Positions 7,170 to 9,332 of a stretch of 9,332 nucleotides of DNA are shown here, piece by piece (positions within the stretch are counted from its first letter, which is position 1; each line of letters starts with the position of its first letter). Source of the stretch: Rhizorhabdus sp. Its GTDB lineage: Bacteria; Pseudomonadota; Alphaproteobacteria; Sphingomonadales; Sphingomonadaceae. Under the pieces are notes generated by a model that saw only the letters and a list, made by a program, of their open reading frames with translations, was not told the DNA's origin and made no database searches. Position numbers and translations under genes: made by a program. The stretch is from assembly GCA_004297635.1 (NCBI GenBank), contig SCUQ01000182.1:1-9332 (forward strand). Reading direction: 5' to 3'.

Positions 7170-7937
7170 TCAGGCGATACGCTTGATGAAGGCGTCGGGC
7201 CAGTAGGTGACGCGCTTGGTCACCACGCCTTCGTTGAACGGGAAGGCGGGCTCCTCGATCACGAAGCGGCTGTCCTCGGCGACGAAGGCGTGCGCGGCGG
7301 CCTTGGGATTGTTCCAGTCCCAGTCGTCCTCGCTGCGGGGACCGCCCTTCACCTGCTCCATGATCCCGTCGGTGGCGACGATATAGCTGCCGACGCTCAC
7401 AAGCGGACTATAAGCGCGCAGCTCATCGAGCACATGGCCCTTGCTGTGGTTCGAATCGAGCACGACCAGGACAGTCTCGCCCGGCTTCACCATCGCCTTG
7501 ACCTGATCGACGATCTCAGGAGCCGTCGAGGAGCCTTCGAGCAATTCGATCCGCTTCTTCATCGCATGGGCTTCGATCGCGGCGCGGTTATGCTCACGGA
7601 TCTCGATATCGATGCCTATGACGCGGCCCTTGTTCATCGCCTCGAACAGCGATGCGTAGAAGATCAGCGAGCCGCCATGGGCCACCCCGGTTTCGATCAG
7701 CACGTCCGGCTGCAGCGCCCAGATCACTTCCTGCAGGCGGATCATATCCTCGGGCAGCTGGATCACCGGCCGGCCCATCCAGGCGAAGCTGTAGACATAT
7801 TTCGAATCCCAGGTCGCCCGCACCCAGGCGCGCGAAGCGGCCTCGAAGCCCTCGGCGGTCGCAAGGCTGTGGCGTTCCTCGTGTTCGCCGTTGCGGACGA
7901 TCACGATGCCCTGTTCCTCGTCGATGGTGGTGATCAA
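7170..7937 (-). CDS. CmcI-like SAM-dependent O-methyltransferase
   Basis: 255 residues of the family annotated as cephalosporin hydroxylase (CmcI, PF04989). Despite the name, its members are Rossmann-fold methyltransferases, and relatives include the rhamnosyl O-methyltransferases of mycobacterial glycolipids. Motif I is LIETGVAHGGS (80-90), followed by GRVIGIDIEIREHN (104-117), LLEGSS (132-137) and VLDSNHSKGH (159-168), where Asp161 and the following His are the likely metal or catalytic site. VATDGIME closes the core. The start is a TTG at 7937: an in-frame stop lies a short way upstream, the first ATG would remove about 53 residues, and an excellent GGAAGGA sits 7 bases before the TTG. It lies between the GT4 gene and rfbF and probably O-methylates the sugar, before or after transfer. 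Substrate unknown. Confidence 0.87.
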   Translation of the reverse strand: MITTIDEEQGIVIVRNGEHEERHSLATAEGFEAASRAWVRATWDSKYVYSFAWMGRPVIQLPEDMIRLQEVIWALQPDVLIETGVAHGGSLIFYASLFEAMNKGRVIGIDIEIREHNRAAIEAHAMKKRIELLEGSSTAPEIVDQVKAMVKPGETVLVVLDSNHSKGHVLDELRAYSPLVSVGSYIVATDGIMEQVKGGPRSEDDWDWNNPKAAAHAFVAEDSRFVIEEPAFPFNEGVVTKRVTYWPDAFIKRIA

Positions 7938-8016
7938 GCGCTGGTCCTTCCGAAATATGCGGCCAAGGCCTCCCTAATCCGGCAGTGTCCTTTTGACAAA
8001 GGCATATCCGGACGGA
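7938..8016. other. 79-base gap with three small inverted repeats
   Basis: This is the longest non-coding stretch in the minus-strand string. It holds GGCC-AA-GGCC (7961-7970), CCTTT-TGAC-AAAGG (7989-8002) and ATCCG-GA-CGGAT (8006-8017, running into the stop of the GT4 gene). On the minus strand TTGTCA (7999 to 7994) resembles a -35 box, but no convincing -10 follows at the right distance. It may separate two transcription units; I cannot assign a promoter or terminator. Confidence 0.4.
7945..7951 (-). promoter_or_regulatory. Strong ribosome binding site that fixes a TTG start
   Basis: GGAAGGA on the minus strand, 7 bases before the TTG at 7937. It decides the start of the CmcI-like methyltransferase, since no ATG or GTG stands at this position and the reading frame is closed by a TAG a short distance upstream. 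Confidence 0.6.
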
Positions 8017-9249
8017 TCAACGCCGCAGCGCCAGTTCGTCGATCAGCCGCAGCCAGGCCGGAACCCCGGTCAGCCGGCTGTCATAACGCGGGACCACCGT
8101 CGCCCGGGCCGCTTTGCGCATGGCGGTGAACGCCTCCGGCTCGCGCACCGCGCGGACCATTGCTGCGGTGAGGGCAGGCACGTCGAAGAAATCGTTCAGC
8201 ACGCCGTTCGCTCCATCTTCGACGACTTCGCGCACGGGAGCGGTGTCCGATCCGATGATCAGGCATTCGCAGGACATCGCCTCCAGAAGCGACCAGCTGA
8301 GCACGAAGGGATAGGTGTAATAGATATGCCCCCAGGATATGGAGAGCGCGTCGATCATCCGGCCATGCTCGACCCGGCCAAGGAAATGGACCCGGTCCAG
8401 ATCCAGCCGGTCGCCGACCTCGGCGAGCATATGATCCTTCCACTCCCGACCATCGGGTAGCGGCGCCCCATAGGAGACGCCCTGCTCCTCACCGATCAGC
8501 ACGACCTGCGCCTCCGGGCAGGCCGCCAGGAAATCGGGAAGCGCGCGCATGAAGATATGGAAACCGCGCAGCCGTTCGAAGCGGCGATTGATGAAGGTGA
8601 TGACCGGCGTCGATCCGTCGAGCCGGCGCCCGTTGGGAAGCTCCAGCACCGCCGGTCGCTTTTTCGCCCGTTCGGTGTCCACGCCCTCGTGAATCACCTC
8701 GATCATCGGCTGGAACAGGCGGGGGAAGCTGTCGGCCTGAAACCGGGTGGGGCAGACGATCCTGTCGGCATCCATCAGCGCAAGGGTCTGGACGGCGTTC
8801 TTGGCGTGAATGCGCATATCGTCATTGATATTGGTGGTATCGAACTCGAAATCGAAATCGGTGTCGCCCCCCTTGGCCCGATAATGAAGCTCCCCGAACA
8901 GAAGTTGCGGCACATCGGGATAGACCTGGCGAAGATGTACCGTCTCCCCCCAGGCAGGATGGGCGACGATGACGTCGGGTGTGAAGCCACGCTCCTTCAG
9001 CGCCATGGCGGCCCGCAACCCCGCTTCTCCCCGGATCAGGTCGGCTTCGGCCCGTACGGCCTGGTAGAAGATATTGGGGGTCGAACCGCGGCCTTGCCGC
9101 CAGCGGGCCAGCGGAACGCCGTCGATCTGACGCGACGTCGGTCCGCCGATCCCCACGACCCGATCGCCCCGCTCCATCAGGGCTGCCGTTAGCAGTCCGA
9201 ACTGGCCGGGGAAATTCTGATGGATGATCAGAACGTGCCGCTGCGTCAT
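8017..9249 (-). CDS. Family 4 glycosyltransferase (GT-B fold)
   Basis: 410 residues, a cytoplasmic retaining glycosyltransferase that probably moves a nucleotide sugar onto a lipid-linked glycan or other acceptor. The N-terminal domain begins HVLIIHQNFPGQFG (5-18) and contains VAHPAWGET and FGELHYRAKGGDTDFD, which resemble the Glyco_trans_4_3 N-domain. The C-terminal domain holds EVIHEGVDTE, then INRRFERLRGFHIFMRALP, and ends with the donor site YPFVLSWSLLEAM (313-325) and GSDTAPVREV. In the usual EX7E motif the second Glu is Glu323, but Phe315 stands at the first position; I recall the same substitution in relatives of this subfamily, so it need not mean loss of activity. No membrane segments are seen. 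It starts 14 bases after the preceding gene's stop. Donor and acceptor are unknown; the sugar built by downstream genes is a natural candidate donor. Confidence 0.92.
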   Translation of the reverse strand: MTQRHVLIIHQNFPGQFGLLTAALMERGDRVVGIGGPTSRQIDGVPLARWRQGRGSTPNIFYQAVRAEADLIRGEAGLRAAMALKERGFTPDVIVAHPAWGETVHLRQVYPDVPQLLFGELHYRAKGGDTDFDFEFDTTNINDDMRIHAKNAVQTLALMDADRIVCPTRFQADSFPRLFQPMIEVIHEGVDTERAKKRPAVLELPNGRRLDGSTPVITFINRRFERLRGFHIFMRALPDFLAACPEAQVVLIGEEQGVSYGAPLPDGREWKDHMLAEVGDRLDLDRVHFLGRVEHGRMIDALSISWGHIYYTYPFVLSWSLLEAMSCECLIIGSDTAPVREVVEDGANGVLNDFFDVPALTAAMVRAVREPEAFTAMRKAARATVVPRYDSRLTGVPAWLRLIDELALRR

Positions 9250-9259
9250 ACAGGGAGAA

Positions 9260-9265
9260 TCTCCT
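9260..9265 (-). promoter_or_regulatory. Shine-Dalgarno overlapping the previous stop codon
   Basis: AGGAGA on the minus strand, sharing bases with the TAG of the preceding gene (TAGGAGA) and lying 10 bases before the GT4 ATG. This supports the chosen start and suggests translational coupling. Confidence 0.6.
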
Positions 9266-9332
9266 AACGCCGATAGGCTTCGAGACGCCGGACGAGGTCC
9301 GGCGCCTTGGCTGAAACGCTCCGATGCTCCCA
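9264..9332 (-). CDS. C-terminal end of an unidentified gene
   Basis: The last 22 codons and TAG of a frame that stays open to the window edge. The peptide begins WEHRSVSAK and ends LVRRLEAYRR. A Trp followed by a basic helix ending in Leu-x3-Tyr is a common finish for GT-B glycosyltransferases, so another glycosyltransferase is plausible, but 22 residues cannot establish this. The SD of the next gene overlaps its stop, as expected for a genuine operon neighbour. Confidence 0.5.
   Translation of the reverse strand, partial: WEHRSVSAKAPDLVRRLEAYRR

Noticed and set aside
7170..7937. Cephalosporin hydroxylase function, as the family name suggests
   Set aside because: CmcI-family proteins are SAM-dependent methyltransferase-like, and there are no beta-lactam genes nearby; a sugar O-methyltransferase fits the context better.
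7960..8000. Promoter for the CmcI-like gene with TTGTCA as -35
   Set aside because: The 17-base spacing leads to TAGGGA, which matches the -10 consensus too poorly to call.
6999..8129. Long plus-strand open frame (376 codons) opposite rfbF, the CmcI-like gene and the end of the GT4 gene
   Set aside because: Shadow of coding sequence on the other strand; it crosses several real gene boundaries and shows no recognisable domain.

Overview
The window looks like part of a surface-polysaccharide or glycoconjugate locus from a GC-rich Gram-negative bacterium. Codon usage and protein style suggest an alphaproteobacterium, possibly a sphingomonad; this is inferred from overall character, not from a marker gene. 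No rRNA, tRNA, CRISPR array, transposase or phage gene was seen. Coding density is near 98%.

Left part (1-2220, plus strand): a SPINDLY/OGT-type glycosyltransferase (GT41), probably cut at its 5' end by the window edge, followed by a TylF-like SAM-dependent methyltransferase. The pair is visibly less GC-rich than the rest.

Right part (2221-9332, minus strand, read right to left): a compact gene string. It runs from the tail of an unidentified gene, through a GT4 glycosyltransferase, a CmcI-type methyltransferase, glucose-1-phosphate cytidylyltransferase (rfbF), CDP-glucose 4,6-dehydratase (rfbG), a TylC3/TcaB9-type sugar C-methyltransferase, an RmlC-type 3,5-epimerase and a hexapeptide-repeat acyltransferase, to a short extended-SDR oxidoreductase. 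From rfbG onward the junctions are overlaps or gaps of 3-4 bases, typical of one translationally coupled operon.

Together the minus-strand genes read as a pathway: glucose-1-phosphate to CDP-glucose to CDP-4-keto-6-deoxyglucose, then C-3/C-5 epimerisation and C-methylation, 4-keto reduction, possible O-methylation and O-acetylation, and transfer by the GT4 enzyme. The best reading is a CDP-linked, C-methyl-branched 6-deoxyhexose. The combination resembles what would be needed for a vinelose- or virenose-like sugar. The two strands converge with no intergenic bases: the two stop codons form the palindrome TGATCA inside a small hairpin.
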